Assembly (NCBI GenBank): GCA_025454525.1
Contig: JALOOG010000036.1
Location: forward strand, 1-34,901
Length of the DNA stretch: 34,901 nt
Reading direction: 5' to 3'
Source: Anaerolineae bacterium
GTDB taxonomy: Bacteria; Chloroflexota; Anaerolineae; Aggregatilineales; Phototrophicaceae
Made by a program: the position numbers and the translations under genes. Below, piece by piece: positions 1 through 9,115 of this stretch (the first letter of the stretch is position 1; each line of letters starts with the position of its first letter). The notes below the pieces were generated by a model. It had not been told where the DNA came from. It ran no database searches and saw only the letters and a program-made list of their open reading frames with translations.

Positions 1-296
1 GCCGCAAATTTTTTGACGATCTCATCTTCTAGCTTGTCGTCTTGATCTTTCGCTTCCCAATAGCCGCGATCCCGCCGGAATTGATCGCGGATCACCCCGT
101 CGAATCGGATCAGGCGTTGATCGAGTCGATGCGATTGTTCGATCAGGAGTTCAAGGTCAAAGATCCGCGCCGCGTCGGATAATAGCGCTTTGAATGGCTC
201 ACGCAAGCCGAGTTCATTGGTGACGCGGTGATGTTGGATCGCTTGGCGCGTCTCATAGAAGGTTTTGATCGCCTTGTGTTTTGCGGAAAGCGTCAT
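1..296 (-). CDS. Type ISP-like restriction-modification enzyme, N-terminal fragment
   Basis: The reading frame starts at an ATG at 296 and stays open to the window edge, giving 98 residues. It begins MTLSAKHKAIKTFYE and contains GYWEAKDQDDKLEDEI near residues 75-92. The G-Y-W-E-A-K-D stretch, preceded by Asp/Arg-rich sequence, matches the D...ExK nuclease signature at the N-terminus of large single-chain (type ISP / Eco57I-like) enzymes that fuse nuclease, helicase or methylase parts. Family membership is from remembered similarity of the 'VTNEL..R.PF..LL' and 'GYWEAKD..D.L..EI' patterns. The methylase and specificity domains lie outside the window, so intactness is unknown. The gene points away from the rest of the window. 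Confidence 0.7.
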   Translation of the reverse strand, partial: MTLSAKHKAIKTFYETRQAIQHHRVTNELGLREPFKALLSDAARIFDLELLIEQSHRLDQRLIRFDGVIRDQFRRDRGYWEAKDQDDKLEDEIVKKFA

Positions 297-422
297 GATC
301 GCTCACATCTACTTCAGATCATAAAAATATGTTCTAGTATAACGCGGGGTAGGGACGGATGCAATAGAATTTAAACGATGGAGTGTGCTTGCGCTTGCAG
401 TGCTTTCATCAACGGCGGTAGA

Positions 423-458
423 AGGGGTGGTAGGGTGATGATTCACCCCACGACCCCT
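423..458. terminator. Terminator-like hairpin downstream of the SH3/propeller operon
   Basis: Arms at 423-438 and 443-458 pair over 16 bases with two mismatches around a TGAT loop. It lies 38 bases past the stop of the minus-strand SH3 gene. The best T-run (four T) follows on the plus strand, so its use as an intrinsic terminator for the minus operon is uncertain. The remaining bases between 297 and 495 show no convincing gene. Confidence 0.45.
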
Positions 459-495
459 TTTACTTGGGTCTTGTGTCTGGCTATCAACCAACGAG

Positions 496-1551
496 TTACG
501 GCATCATCTCGGTGTTGGCCGATTCATCGGTGGTAAAAAATGGATCACGACGCTCATACGGCGCGATCAACAAACGCACGATGTTTAAGTGGCGTTCCGC
601 CGATTCGATCTCATCTAAGCCCGCTTGGATCGTAGGGGAGTCGATCACCCGATCGCCCGGTTGAGCGCAGATCTCTCGGAATTGTCGGATCGCGGTGTTG
701 ACATGGCTCACCGCATTTTGGATCGCGGTGACGCTGGGTCCATAGATTGGTTCACGGATCAGATCGGCAGGATTAAAGCTATAGGCACGCAAGCGAAAAT
801 CATCCGGGATATTGTTACAGGTGGTGGGTTGACCGCGGTCTAAAGCGCGCCAACGTTCACCAATATCCGCTAACATCCGGTTCAGGCGGAAGTTTTCTAA
901 ACGCAATTGTGATCCCAAGCGGCCATATACAAACAGATAGGATCGATCGGGTAAACGTTCATACCCAAAGGGAACGCCCGTGGCCCACGTCCCTGTCCAA
1001 TAAAAGCGCCCGTTCATCTTAAATTGCAGCCAAAAATGGCCTGAATTTTCTGACCCTAACCGGCCGGTTAACTCCACCTGTACGGTTTGATCAAACGGAT
1101 TATCCACTTGACGGGACGCATCCACTTCATCTTCATAGATATATTCATCCGGTTCAAGGATCAAGGTCGTGCCTGCAACCCGGGCCGTAGGGACGGTTCC
1201 CACGCCGTCAATCGGCAAGGTGAGGATGTCGCCCGTCCACACCAAAAGCCAATAAGCGACCCAACCATAAGTCACCCCGTCTTGAGTGAAGACATCCCGC
1301 GCACCTGCTTCTAACGGGCCGGTATAGGCGATCTGAATCCAATCCGCTTCGATCGTGCGTCCGGTGGCGCGATACGTCTCACCGAACGGCAACACCGCTA
1401 AGCGATCCCAAGAGGTGCCAGGGCCACCCCGCAATACAGCGTTGTCTTGGGGGGTGACATAGACCACCGAGAGGTCTTGGGCGCGGATCACCCACGCAAG
1501 TGCAAAGGCGAATACGGCCAATAAACTTAACGCACTCAATCGTTTCAACAT
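496..1551 (-). CDS. Exported SH3-domain protein
   Basis: 351 residues. The first ~24 residues form a signal peptide or anchor (MLKRL, then a hydrophobic run ending at RAQD). Residues about 28-75 look like a bacterial SH3 domain: 'V-x-L-R-x-G-P-G-x-S-W-x-R-L-A-V-L-P-x-G' followed by 'W-I-Q-I' is the usual SH3b pattern. The middle (about 140-220) is beta-rich with Trp/Phe-rich motifs, and the C-terminus is probably helical. The start ATG at 1551 has a clear AAGGAG site. The gene lies 12 bases after the beta-propeller gene and is very likely co-transcribed with it. A cell-surface role such as wall or glycan binding is inferred from the SH3b fold. No catalytic motif is visible. Confidence 0.75.
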   Translation of the reverse strand: MLKRLSALSLLAVFAFALAWVIRAQDLSVVYVTPQDNAVLRGGPGTSWDRLAVLPFGETYRATGRTIEADWIQIAYTGPLEAGARDVFTQDGVTYGWVAYWLLVWTGDILTLPIDGVGTVPTARVAGTTLILEPDEYIYEDEVDASRQVDNPFDQTVQVELTGRLGSENSGHFWLQFKMNGRFYWTGTWATGVPFGYERLPDRSYLFVYGRLGSQLRLENFRLNRMLADIGERWRALDRGQPTTCNNIPDDFRLRAYSFNPADLIREPIYGPSVTAIQNAVSHVNTAIRQFREICAQPGDRVIDSPTIQAGLDEIESAERHLNIVRLLIAPYERRDPFFTTDESANTEMMP

Positions 1552-1563
1552 ACACAGCTCCTT

Positions 1564-4500
1564 TTAGGGGGTTACGCTTGGCGTTGGCGTTGGAGTCGTG
1601 ACGCGGCCATCGCCATAGGTTCCCGGTTCTTGCGCCCAAACCAGATGTTGGATCGAGCCAGTGGTGAGATCGACGACTTCACCCGTCTCGAGATTCAAAA
1701 TCAGCGTGTGTGAGCCGACTCCTTCAACCGTTTCATCTTTGGGCAAAGGGGCAAGTAAGGCCAGATAGCGGTTATCCGGTGACCAGGTGAACGGCCCTTG
1801 ATACAACCGCGCTCCGGTTTCCGGTAGACAATAGGTACGGGTTTCTCCGGTAACACTATCCCATACGCCGATCGGTTGGGAGCGTGAATTCATAGAGAAA
1901 GCCCGATAGCGGCCGTCATTTGACCAAGTGCCATTCTCAAATTCAGGGAGATATTGGTTGGTAACGTCTGGGAACACCACTTGATAGACTTCTGTGCGAC
2001 TGCTCAAACGCGGATGCGGCATCTGATAGAACAGGCGACCCCCGTCAGGATGCCACGTAAAATCCACCCCACCGAAAGGCAATTGTGCGAACAATTGATA
2101 CTCATGGCGTTCGGTGTGATACAAGTAATATTTGTAACCGATGCCTAGTCCGGTGTTATAGGTCGTATAGGCCACCGCCCACAATCCCCCCGGTTGACGA
2201 CTGACAAAACTGGTCGGCAAACCGTTGATCGAAAATTCAGGAATCCATGGACTCGGATCCGGGAATACGTTGATCACATCCCGCACATACGCATCCGGAT
2301 AGTATACATAGCCATAGACATCGGTCACTTCAAGCGGGGCCTGCCATTCTAAGGCCTGATTGCCTGACCAATACAGGTTAAACGGGAAGGGAGTCGGCGG
2401 ATTCGGCGTGCGTTTGTCCCATAACACGCGCTGATCACTGCTATCCGGTCGGATCACGTAGATCAAGTCAAAATCTTCGGCCAAGACCCAACGGTTATCC
2501 GGCGAAAATTGGCAATCGATCCCGCGTCCACATTGGATGATACTTTCATCGGGGGCGCGTTGCCCGGTTTCCGGTTCAATCACCCAAAGCGGCCCGCTGT
2601 CAAAGGCAGCGTACAGGCGGCCGGTTGCGTCATAACTGGCCGGCGGATTATCGATCGAATAGAGCGTTTCGGCCGGACAAATCGGTTGTACCCGCACGCT
2701 ACGAAACGCGGGTTGATCGGCACGGGGATATAATGTGAGTGCGATCGTCGGTGTTAAGGTCGGACGCGGTGTGCCGATCATGTTATAGGTGGGCGATGAG
2801 GACGGTTCAGCACGGATCAAGTTGGCTCTCGACAATTGTGCCACGGCCGTCTGTGTCACCACCGCCATGATCGAGTCATACGGTTCAATCAATCGGTAGA
2901 TCACCAATTCACCGGGTAAACTGGACGCAGCCACAAATTCCGCATTCGGACTCAAAATCGCCGTACCCAGTTCGCGCCGTTCGATCTCCCGAAACAGTTG
3001 ATAGACCCGATCCAAGGGACGGCGGATCACCACCGGACGGGTAAACGCACCGCTGGCCCGTTCACCGGTTTCGGCGTTAATAAACATGGTCACTCCCAAC
3101 AGCGGATCAAACTCATCCGACGGTTGTACCACACCGATCCCCTCGCATAACAGATCGGCTAAGCGGGCGCGATCTTGTGGGCTGGCATTCGCGGTGATGT
3201 CATTCCACACATCAGCGTAGGCTTGCGCCTCACCCGCAAATTGCGCGGTTAAACAGGTGGGGACTTCACCGATCGCCACTCCCGTCGGTTCAATAAAGAC
3301 GGGGGTATCGGTCGGACGAAACAGATCCTCCACTTCATCAGCGCTCTCTGGCAAGTCTTCACAGATCAACAATGTCCACTCATTCAAGTGATCGGCTCGC
3401 AAGTAGTACACCATGCGCTCCCAAAGCTGGGAGAAACGCGCTTCATGTTCAGGATAGCGATCCATGATACATTGTGGCAAGCTGTTTTCGGCATAATCCA
3501 CGCCATAGACGCGGCGCGGTTGGGTTTCATCAAAGCCTTGACCATAGACGAACACGGTCTCTTCATCTACCCAGCCGTATTGACGGCCTCCCATGGGTGG
3601 CAGATCATCCCCCGCGATCAACCATTGCAGACCGTCCTCATAATGATAAAGCGCGATCTGATTGCCCGGCGCGTGTTGACCATACGAATTGACCCCATAC
3701 ACGACTAAAAATTGCGTCCAAGACGGGTTCGCAAACACCTCTTCCACTGAACTTCCCGGTAAGCCGTCAAAGCGCACCGTGTAATTGATGTTTTCGCGCA
3801 AGTCTAAGACACTCGCACCGGCCCCATCGTAGGTGTAATACTGTGAGAGAAAACGATGTCCGTCATCTGAAGTGGCGATGATCTCGCCGTCGATTCGGAT
3901 CACTTCACGGCGGATAATTTGACCGGAGGCGATGTCCCATTCACGCCACTCCGATCCGCTCAACGTGACCACACTGGTATTGTTTTCGCTAAAGTAGAAG
4001 CGCTCAAATTGACGGGAATACCGGAGATCTTCGGCGATCACCTCGTTGGTGTCCGCTTCGATCCGCTGAAAATCGCTGATGATCACCTCACCGGATTGAT
4101 CATAAGCCAAAATGCGGTTCTGATTGCGGCGTTGATAACCACCAATCGCTCGCAAGGCCGGTAAAAAGCGATCCAACTCTTCACCACTCTCCAGATCATA
4201 GGTGACAACATACTCATCTCCGTCTTGCAAACGGATCAAGACCTGATCCCCGTTGGGATGAATCGCCATTTGCGAGAATTGTCCGGAGTTGCTGAATTGG
4301 AAGTAACCGAGATCGGTATCCTCCTCATAGACATATAACAAGGCGCGCACGTTGTCTTGTGAGGCGGCCGGCGGCAAGAGCAGATCGACTAACGTCACCG
4401 TGAGCGGACGTTCTCCATAGCCGGTAGTAGAATCGCGGTAATAGTAACCCAAAAACGTCCGTAATAACGGGATGTTTCTTCGCGATGCCTGTGGCCCGAT

Positions 4501-5418
4501 CACACGCGCCGACTCGCCCAACTCTAAGCCGCCCAACAGATCGCGATCTTCTTCCGTGAGGCGGACATCCATCGGGATCTCGACCAAAGCTCGGCGGTCG
4601 GTATCGACTTGTAACAAGGTGTTGGCCGAGACCGGACGCACATACACGCTTTGATCGCCTAAGCTGTTCCAGATGATCAACGGGTCTTGTTCATAACGAT
4701 CGGTGGGGATCTCGTATTCAGTCGCTAAGGTGAAAGCATTCAACACACGCAAGCGACCGGGTAATGCGGCGATGATCGTGTCATCAGGGGATAGTACGAA
4801 GCCATTGGCATAATCGAACATCTGGATCGCTTCGACTCCGCCGGGGAGGGTGGATTCGCCGTCTTCGCGGGCAGCGGGCAGATGCCAGACCCACGGATAA
4901 ACGATCGTATCGTTTTCAGTGAGACGTAAGGCGCGCGGCGCGGGATAGACACCATAAAAGATCAACACCTGATCATCACTGCTAAAGGCCAAGGGGCCGA
5001 ATAATTGTTGCACCCCACCTAGGTTATCTAACCGTGCCGCTAAAGTAGCGCTTTCCGTGTCCCATAATTCCATCGTCAGCCCAAAAGTGACGGCTAACCA
5101 TCGCCCATCCCGACTGAAGGCCAGATCCCCATATTGTCCACGCTCATGTAACACCGCGATTGTGCTGTAATCTAGGGCATTGACCAAGAGCAAACGACTG
5201 TAGGCATCTACGATCGCCATCCGCTCCCGTTGCGGATCGTAGACCATTTTACGCGGAAGCGCACGCCCGATCTCTCCGACGATCTCAAAGACGGGGGTGT
5301 GCGTAGCGGTAGGAGTCCCGTCGGTTTGTGCGATAGAGGGTGAACTCCATTGCGACAAGACTCCGCCCGCAAACAATAAACTTAAACAGAGGGCTAAAAG
5401 TAGAGAGATGCGTTTCAT
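1564..5418 (-). CDS. Large exported beta-propeller (WD40/TolB-like) protein
   Basis: 1284 residues starting MKRISLLLALCLSLLFAGG, a clear signal peptide, followed by a Thr/Pro linker (TPTATHTP). The body is made of repeated propeller-blade signatures such as 'DLAFSRDGRWLAV', 'CQFSPDNRWVLAED', 'WSPDNRYLALLAP' and 'SNDGRYRAFS', spread over two blocks (about residues 45-560 and 960-1270). A helical, Cys-containing stretch around 690-760 may separate them. The C-terminus is a TPTPTPSVTP tail. Such blades form protein or ligand interaction platforms, and no enzyme motif is visible. It is the first gene of a two-gene operon with the SH3 protein. The partner is unknown. Codon use is normal for the window. 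Confidence 0.8.
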   Translation of the reverse strand: MKRISLLLALCLSLLFAGGVLSQWSSPSIAQTDGTPTATHTPVFEIVGEIGRALPRKMVYDPQRERMAIVDAYSRLLLVNALDYSTIAVLHERGQYGDLAFSRDGRWLAVTFGLTMELWDTESATLAARLDNLGGVQQLFGPLAFSSDDQVLIFYGVYPAPRALRLTENDTIVYPWVWHLPAAREDGESTLPGGVEAIQMFDYANGFVLSPDDTIIAALPGRLRVLNAFTLATEYEIPTDRYEQDPLIIWNSLGDQSVYVRPVSANTLLQVDTDRRALVEIPMDVRLTEEDRDLLGGLELGESARVIGPQASRRNIPLLRTFLGYYYRDSTTGYGERPLTVTLVDLLLPPAASQDNVRALLYVYEEDTDLGYFQFSNSGQFSQMAIHPNGDQVLIRLQDGDEYVVTYDLESGEELDRFLPALRAIGGYQRRNQNRILAYDQSGEVIISDFQRIEADTNEVIAEDLRYSRQFERFYFSENNTSVVTLSGSEWREWDIASGQIIRREVIRIDGEIIATSDDGHRFLSQYYTYDGAGASVLDLRENINYTVRFDGLPGSSVEEVFANPSWTQFLVVYGVNSYGQHAPGNQIALYHYEDGLQWLIAGDDLPPMGGRQYGWVDEETVFVYGQGFDETQPRRVYGVDYAENSLPQCIMDRYPEHEARFSQLWERMVYYLRADHLNEWTLLICEDLPESADEVEDLFRPTDTPVFIEPTGVAIGEVPTCLTAQFAGEAQAYADVWNDITANASPQDRARLADLLCEGIGVVQPSDEFDPLLGVTMFINAETGERASGAFTRPVVIRRPLDRVYQLFREIERRELGTAILSPNAEFVAASSLPGELVIYRLIEPYDSIMAVVTQTAVAQLSRANLIRAEPSSSPTYNMIGTPRPTLTPTIALTLYPRADQPAFRSVRVQPICPAETLYSIDNPPASYDATGRLYAAFDSGPLWVIEPETGQRAPDESIIQCGRGIDCQFSPDNRWVLAEDFDLIYVIRPDSSDQRVLWDKRTPNPPTPFPFNLYWSGNQALEWQAPLEVTDVYGYVYYPDAYVRDVINVFPDPSPWIPEFSINGLPTSFVSRQPGGLWAVAYTTYNTGLGIGYKYYLYHTERHEYQLFAQLPFGGVDFTWHPDGGRLFYQMPHPRLSSRTEVYQVVFPDVTNQYLPEFENGTWSNDGRYRAFSMNSRSQPIGVWDSVTGETRTYCLPETGARLYQGPFTWSPDNRYLALLAPLPKDETVEGVGSHTLILNLETGEVVDLTTGSIQHLVWAQEPGTYGDGRVTTPTPTPSVTP

Positions 5419-5506
5419 ATTCGATCCCGTGTATTCAGCTTTACCCTCTATTTAAGATCAAAAGTGGTAATTGTGCTACTCGCTTTCCCTACGCTTGCCC
5501 ACCGCT

Positions 5507-5833
5507 TTAACGGTTGCGTTGTCGGGCGCGATGTTCACGCACCTGGCGCTCAACCGAGTCTAAGGCGCTGTGGAGCGCTTGGGCCGGACGTTCGCCCACT
5601 TCATGCACCACGATGTCATTTCCACGGATAAAGACGCGGATCGTCACCTCATTCGCAAATGAGACCTCGCGGCCTTTGGCCTGTGGCACCAGTTTCACCA
5701 TTGCGCCGATGATGTCTTGATGTTGATCGGCCAAAGCGCGAATCCGATCTTCGGCCTCTTGTTGTAAACCTGCGTCGTCGTTGACCTCGTTGTAATAATC
5801 AATGTGGAATTGGGTAAACCCTTGATCATTCAT
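5507..5833 (-). CDS. HPF/RaiA-family ribosome-associated protein
   Basis: 108 residues. The alternating pattern 'I-x-A-L-A-D-Q-H-Q-D-I-I-G-A-M-V-K-L-V' followed by 'V-T-I-R-V-F-I-R-G-N-D-I-V-V-H-E' and a basic C-terminal helix resembles the sigma-54 modulation / ribosome hibernation factor fold (beta-alpha-beta-beta-beta-alpha). In the family these proteins bind the 30S subunit near the decoding site and stabilise inactive ribosomes in starvation or stress. It lacks the long C-terminal dimerisation extension of long HPF, so it resembles the short HPF/YfiA class. The start is ATG at 5833 with a GGGAG site. It stands alone, upstream of and divergent from the BON-domain gene. Confidence 0.7.
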   Translation of the reverse strand: MNDQGFTQFHIDYYNEVNDDAGLQQEAEDRIRALADQHQDIIGAMVKLVPQAKGREVSFANEVTIRVFIRGNDIVVHEVGERPAQALHSALDSVERQVREHRARQRNR

Positions 5834-6033
5834 CTGATGCTCCCTCGCTTCCTGTGAGGTCTATTGAACGGGATTGACCTGAACTAAGCCTAAACGGGAG
5901 CTAAAAATCTGCTCATGGAGGGTTTAGACAAGTGGCTTAATGTAGATTGAAATTGAACATATCACCCTTCATGTTACCACCGCTCATCCCACTCAAAATA
6001 AGCATTTTTATCAATTTTAGGGAGGATTTTGTG

Positions 6034-6867
6034 ATGACCAACGATCCACGCCGTTACCGAGATCAAGAGGATGAAGTTGATCGCGATCGGACTTTGGGCA
6101 ACGTCCGCGGCCGCGAGGCCGGCTCACAGTACCGCGATCCGGGCCAACGCAGTCGTTCCGATTATGATCAACACGATCAAAATCAGTCTAATCAGCGTGG
6201 GCAAAACCGCTCACGGGATTATCAGACGAATGAAGATTACGAGATCGGTCAACGCGGCGATTATTACGGGAGTTCTGGCTATGAGGGCCGTCCCGGTCGC
6301 TGGGAAGGGCAAGGACAAGGGCAAAGCGGGCGCGGTCAAAGTTCCGGCGGCCGTGATCAAGGAATGCGCTCCGAACGGAATTATAACGATCAAGGCTATC
6401 AATCAGGGGATGAGCGCTACGGATCGGGATCGTCACAAGGGCGCGGCATGAGTAGCGGTCAACATCGCGGCAAAGGGCCGCAAGGGTATCAACGGTCGGA
6501 TGATCGTATCATGGAAGAAGCGTGCGAGATCTTGACCGATCATGATCAAATCGATGCGGGTCAGATCCAGGTGCAAGTGAGCGGCGGTGAGATCACCTTA
6601 GAAGGCACGGTAAGCGATCGTTATCAAAAGCGCATGGCTGAGGATGTGTTAGAGGGGATCTCTGGCGTAAAAGAGATCCATAATCGCTTGCGTGTGCAAC
6701 AGGCGATGTCGATCGGTCAATCCGGCATGAGTGGCCAAAGTGGATCACAAGGTCAATCCAGCGAAACGACGGGACATAGCGGGACACAAAGCCAGATCAC
6801 CGGCCAATCGGGTCAAACAAGCGGGCAAAGTGGATCGGGTGGCGGCGCGGGCAATCGTCACGAATAA
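6034..6867 (+). CDS. BON-domain protein with low-complexity flanks
   Basis: 277 residues from ATG 6034, chosen because AGGGAGG lies 8 bases upstream (6019-6025). An in-frame ATG at 5947 lacks a site and would add an unlikely leader. Residues 1-150 are hydrophilic and rich in Arg, Gly, Gln, Asp and Tyr, probably disordered. Residues about 155-221 are a BON domain (helix, 'I-Q-V-Q-V-S-G-G-E-I-T-L-E-G-T-V', helix, 'G-V-K-E-I-H-N-R-L-R-V'). The tail (228-270) is built from Gly-Gln-Ser-Gly-like repeats. BON domains bind membranes or polymers and occur in osmotic-stress proteins. No signal peptide is seen, so it may be cytoplasmic. A strong terminator follows. Confidence 0.8.
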   Translation: MTNDPRRYRDQEDEVDRDRTLGNVRGREAGSQYRDPGQRSRSDYDQHDQNQSNQRGQNRSRDYQTNEDYEIGQRGDYYGSSGYEGRPGRWEGQGQGQSGRGQSSGGRDQGMRSERNYNDQGYQSGDERYGSGSSQGRGMSSGQHRGKGPQGYQRSDDRIMEEACEILTDHDQIDAGQIQVQVSGGEITLEGTVSDRYQKRMAEDVLEGISGVKEIHNRLRVQQAMSIGQSGMSGQSGSQGQSSETTGHSGTQSQITGQSGQTSGQSGSGGGAGNRHE

Positions 6868-6876
6868 GCAGGCACA

Positions 6877-6910
6877 TGAGATCGGGGTGTAGACTCCGGT
6901 CTCATTTTTT
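6877..6910 (+). terminator. Rho-independent terminator of the BON gene
   Basis: Arms 6877-6888 and 6893-6904 pair over 12 positions (two G-U) around GTAG and are followed directly by six T. It lies 9 bases past the stop codon. Confidence 0.9.
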
Positions 6911-6933
6911 CGGGAACAAAAATCGGGGAAAAG

Positions 6934-6950
6934 GGCCGCTCATCGCGGCC
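6934..6950 (-). terminator. Probable terminator of the lipoprotein gene
   Basis: GGCCGC (6934-6939) pairs perfectly with GCGGCC (6945-6950). Read on the minus strand the stem is followed by CTTTTCCCC, just past the stop of the minus-strand lipoprotein gene. Confidence 0.55.
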
Positions 6951-6952
6951 AA

Positions 6953-7462
6953 TCAATCCGTTTGTAGGGTGTTGAGCATGATCTCAAAGAAGGCAAAGTC
7001 CCCCGTTGCGGTGAAACCTACCGTGCGATCGCGAAGCTCCACCACCAACACGTAAAATTCATCGTCAAAGCGATCTTTGATCACAAACAAAGTTGCGTCT
7101 TGCCCACTCGGTAAGCGACGGGTTTCGCGACGTTCTGGGCCCAACGTTTCGTTTTGTGCGATCAACGACTCGATCGTGACTTCGGGTGGATAGACCGTGC
7201 CTTCGATCTTGCCGCCGATGAATTGCCCGTTGGGATCGGCGCTGTAATCTTTAGAGACCACCGCAAAGGTATAAGCGTAGGGATCATCGGTAATGGGGGG
7301 GTAGATGTCCCAACCGGTCGGATAGCGAAAACGAAAACCGACTAAGCTATCGGTATACAGATCCGATCCTTCTAAGGGGATCGGGGTGGGGGTGGGCGGC
7401 GCGGGATTACACGCGATCAAGGCGAATCCCAAGGAGAAACAGAGTAGGACAACGCGTAACAT
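6953..7462 (-). CDS. Small lipoprotein, PsbP/DUF1795-like
   Basis: 169 residues. The N-terminus MLRVVLLCFSLGFALIAC is a lipoprotein signal with lipobox L-I-A-C, so Cys18 would be lipidated. A short Pro/Thr linker (PAPPTPTPIP) follows, then a domain beginning 'S-L-V-G-F-R-F-R-Y-P-T-G-W-D-I-Y', the entry motif of PsbP-like/DUF1795 folds, and ending 'F-F-E-I-M-L-N-T-L', their typical last helix. Function is unknown; in Chloroflexota such proteins are common surface lipoproteins. It is divergent from the esterase gene and monocistronic. Domain assignment is by pattern only. Confidence 0.65.
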   Translation of the reverse strand: MLRVVLLCFSLGFALIACNPAPPTPTPIPLEGSDLYTDSLVGFRFRYPTGWDIYPPITDDPYAYTFAVVSKDYSADPNGQFIGGKIEGTVYPPEVTIESLIAQNETLGPERRETRRLPSGQDATLFVIKDRFDDEFYVLVVELRDRTVGFTATGDFAFFEIMLNTLQTD

Positions 7463-7588
7463 AATAGCCTCAACTTCAGTTTAGTTCACCACTCGCCATT
7501 ATATCACCAAAAATTCAAACAACTATCACGTTGGTTTTATCTCTCACAGGCTTAATTACGGTTGTGATTGTCATTAGGAGGATGATCG

Positions 7589-8416
7589 ATGGCGATGTGG
7601 CACGATTATCAAGATTATATGCAGCATGATACGGGCAATGTGCAGGGGATGTTACGGGTATTGCCGCAAGTGTATAGCCCGCATTTAGACAATCATCGCG
7701 ATGTGGTGGTCTATTTGCCGCCGTCTTATCATCAGGATGAGACTCGGCGTTATCCGGTCTTGTATATGCAAGATGGCCAAAACCTGTTTGATGAACATAC
7801 CAGCTTTTCGGGTGAATGGTACGCTGATGAGACCTTGAACGCGCTTGCCCAAGAAGGCATTGAGGCGATCGTGGTCGCTTTGCCTAGCACCGAATCGCGG
7901 TTAGATGAATATAGCCCGTTTCATGATCCCAAACATGGTGGGGGGCGTGGTGATGCCTATTTAGCGCTGATCACCGAGACGATCAAGCCGATTGTGGATG
8001 CCGATTTTCGGACGCGCACAGAGCGGACCTGTACCGGAATTTTGGGATCTTCAATGGGCGGATTGATCAGCTTGTACGCCTATTTTCGTCGGCCGGAGGT
8101 GTTCGGATTCGCAGGGGCGCTAAGTCCGGCCTTGTGGTTTGCAGATTACGCGATTTTCAATTATGTGCGTGGGTTGGAACAAGTTCCTCATGGACGGATC
8201 TATTTAGATGCAGGGACTCAAGAGTTGTGTTGTAGTGAGGATGCAAGCGAAAAATCGCGGCGTTACTTGGAGTCGGTGCGACAGATGCGTGACCTGTTAC
8301 GCGATCCGATCAGCCTTCAGTATGTAGAGGCGCACGACGCGGGCCATCGTGAACAGGAATGGGCGCGCCGTCTACCTGAAGCTTTGCGATTTTTGTTAAT
8401 GCCTTGCGTTATGTAA
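7589..8416 (+). CDS. Esterase-family alpha/beta hydrolase (copy 1)
   Basis: 275 residues, no signal peptide. 'R-D-V-V-V-Y-L-P-P-S-Y' and 'Y-P-V-L-Y-M-Q-D-G-Q-N-L-F-D' are hallmarks of the putative esterase family (enterochelin esterase/esterase D-like). The nucleophile elbow G-S-S-M-G-G places Ser155. Asp207 in 'L-D-A-G-T' and His253 in 'D-A-G-H' are likely triad partners. AGGAGG at 7576-7581 sits 7 bases before the ATG. A second gene at 24711-25547 encodes a close paralogue with the same C-terminal W-A-R-R-L-P-E-A-L-R-F-L-L. Substrate is unknown. The 3' end overlaps the convergent response regulator gene by 21 bases, so its last codons and stop lie inside that gene. Confidence 0.82.
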   Translation: MAMWHDYQDYMQHDTGNVQGMLRVLPQVYSPHLDNHRDVVVYLPPSYHQDETRRYPVLYMQDGQNLFDEHTSFSGEWYADETLNALAQEGIEAIVVALPSTESRLDEYSPFHDPKHGGGRGDAYLALITETIKPIVDADFRTRTERTCTGILGSSMGGLISLYAYFRRPEVFGFAGALSPALWFADYAIFNYVRGLEQVPHGRIYLDAGTQELCCSEDASEKSRRYLESVRQMRDLLRDPISLQYVEAHDAGHREQEWARRLPEALRFLLMPCVM

Positions 8417-8842
8417 CGCTGAAGCATTTAAATCTGACCAATAGCGGGTCATCTCAACGATCGTCCCGCTAAATTCGACAAAATTGGCTTGTTTGCGAAC
8501 GTAGCTATTTGCTCCCAGATGATAACTTTGGATCAGATCCGAGGCTTCGCTAGAGGTCGTCAACATCACCACAGGTAAGTAACGGGTGACTTCTTGCCCA
8601 CGTAAATACGCTAACACCTCTAAACCATTCATCAACGGCATTTTAATGTCTAAAAACACCACAATCGGCAATTCGTGCGGGTTACGGCCCGCATATTTTC
8701 CCTGTGCGAATAAAAAGTCTAACGCTTCACGTCCATCCCGGACGACGCTAAACACTGCGTTCACGTTGGCTTTTTTAAGTGCGCGCATCGCCAAGCGCAC
8801 ATCATCTTCATTGTCTTCAACCAACAGAATTTGATTTTGCAT
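8396..8842 (-). CDS. Single-domain response regulator (Rcp1-like)
   Basis: 148 residues starting at ATG 8842 (MQNQILLVEDNEDD). GGGGAG at 8850-8855 lies 7 bases upstream; an upstream in-frame ATG at 8974 lacks such a site. It is a receiver domain only: acidic pocket E9/D10, phospho-acceptor Asp65 in 'V-F-L-D-I-K-M-P', switch Thr95 or Thr96, Lys117 in 'Y-V-R-K-Q'. The insertion with R-N-P-H-E-L-P before the acceptor strand and the 'N-E-D-D' start are typical of Rcp1-type regulators that pair with phytochrome-like kinases. No kinase gene is in the window. The residue after Lys117 is Gln rather than the usual Pro. Confidence 0.88.
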   Translation of the reverse strand: MQNQILLVEDNEDDVRLAMRALKKANVNAVFSVVRDGREALDFLFAQGKYAGRNPHELPIVVFLDIKMPLMNGLEVLAYLRGQEVTRYLPVVMLTTSSEASDLIQSYHLGANSYVRKQANFVEFSGTIVEMTRYWSDLNASALHNARH

Positions 8843-9050
8843 AACACAACTCCCCAGATCCCAGCCTTCATCGATCGGTATTTGCGACGACTTGATTTTA
8901 TTAAAGTGAGGTGGTGGGTGAGATGAATAAAACAAATCTACATATAGCTTATCAGGAATCCGCTCAAAACTCAAATTGATGTAATAAAGTTAAAAATTGT
9001 GTTTTATCGAAAATCGGCGTATTTTTAAGCTTTTACTCATCTAGCAGGTG

Positions 9051-9079
9051 TTGAAGTTAACCCGTTTTTTAGATACACT
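9051..9079 (+). promoter_or_regulatory. Candidate promoter of the second receiver gene
   Basis: TTGAAG (9051-9056) and TACACT (9074-9079) are separated by 17 bases in an A/T-rich divergent intergenic region, with the start codon 37 bases further on. Both boxes match the sigma-70 consensus at 4 of 6 positions. Confidence 0.4.
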
Positions 9080-9115
9080 GAAATAAAGTTTGAAATACTA
9101 GGGATCGGAAATAGA

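Noticed and set aside
309-491. 60-codon minus-strand frame
   Set aside because: It runs across the strong hairpin at 423-458, has no Shine-Dalgarno and a composition unlike neighbours.
5947-6033. Upstream in-frame ATG for the BON protein
   Set aside because: ATG 6034 has AGGGAGG at the right distance; the extension would be a hydrophobic leader unlike the family.
8843-8974. N-terminal extension of the Rcp1-like regulator
   Set aside because: The receiver fold starts at ATG 8842, which has GGGGAG; the extra 44 residues have no family support.
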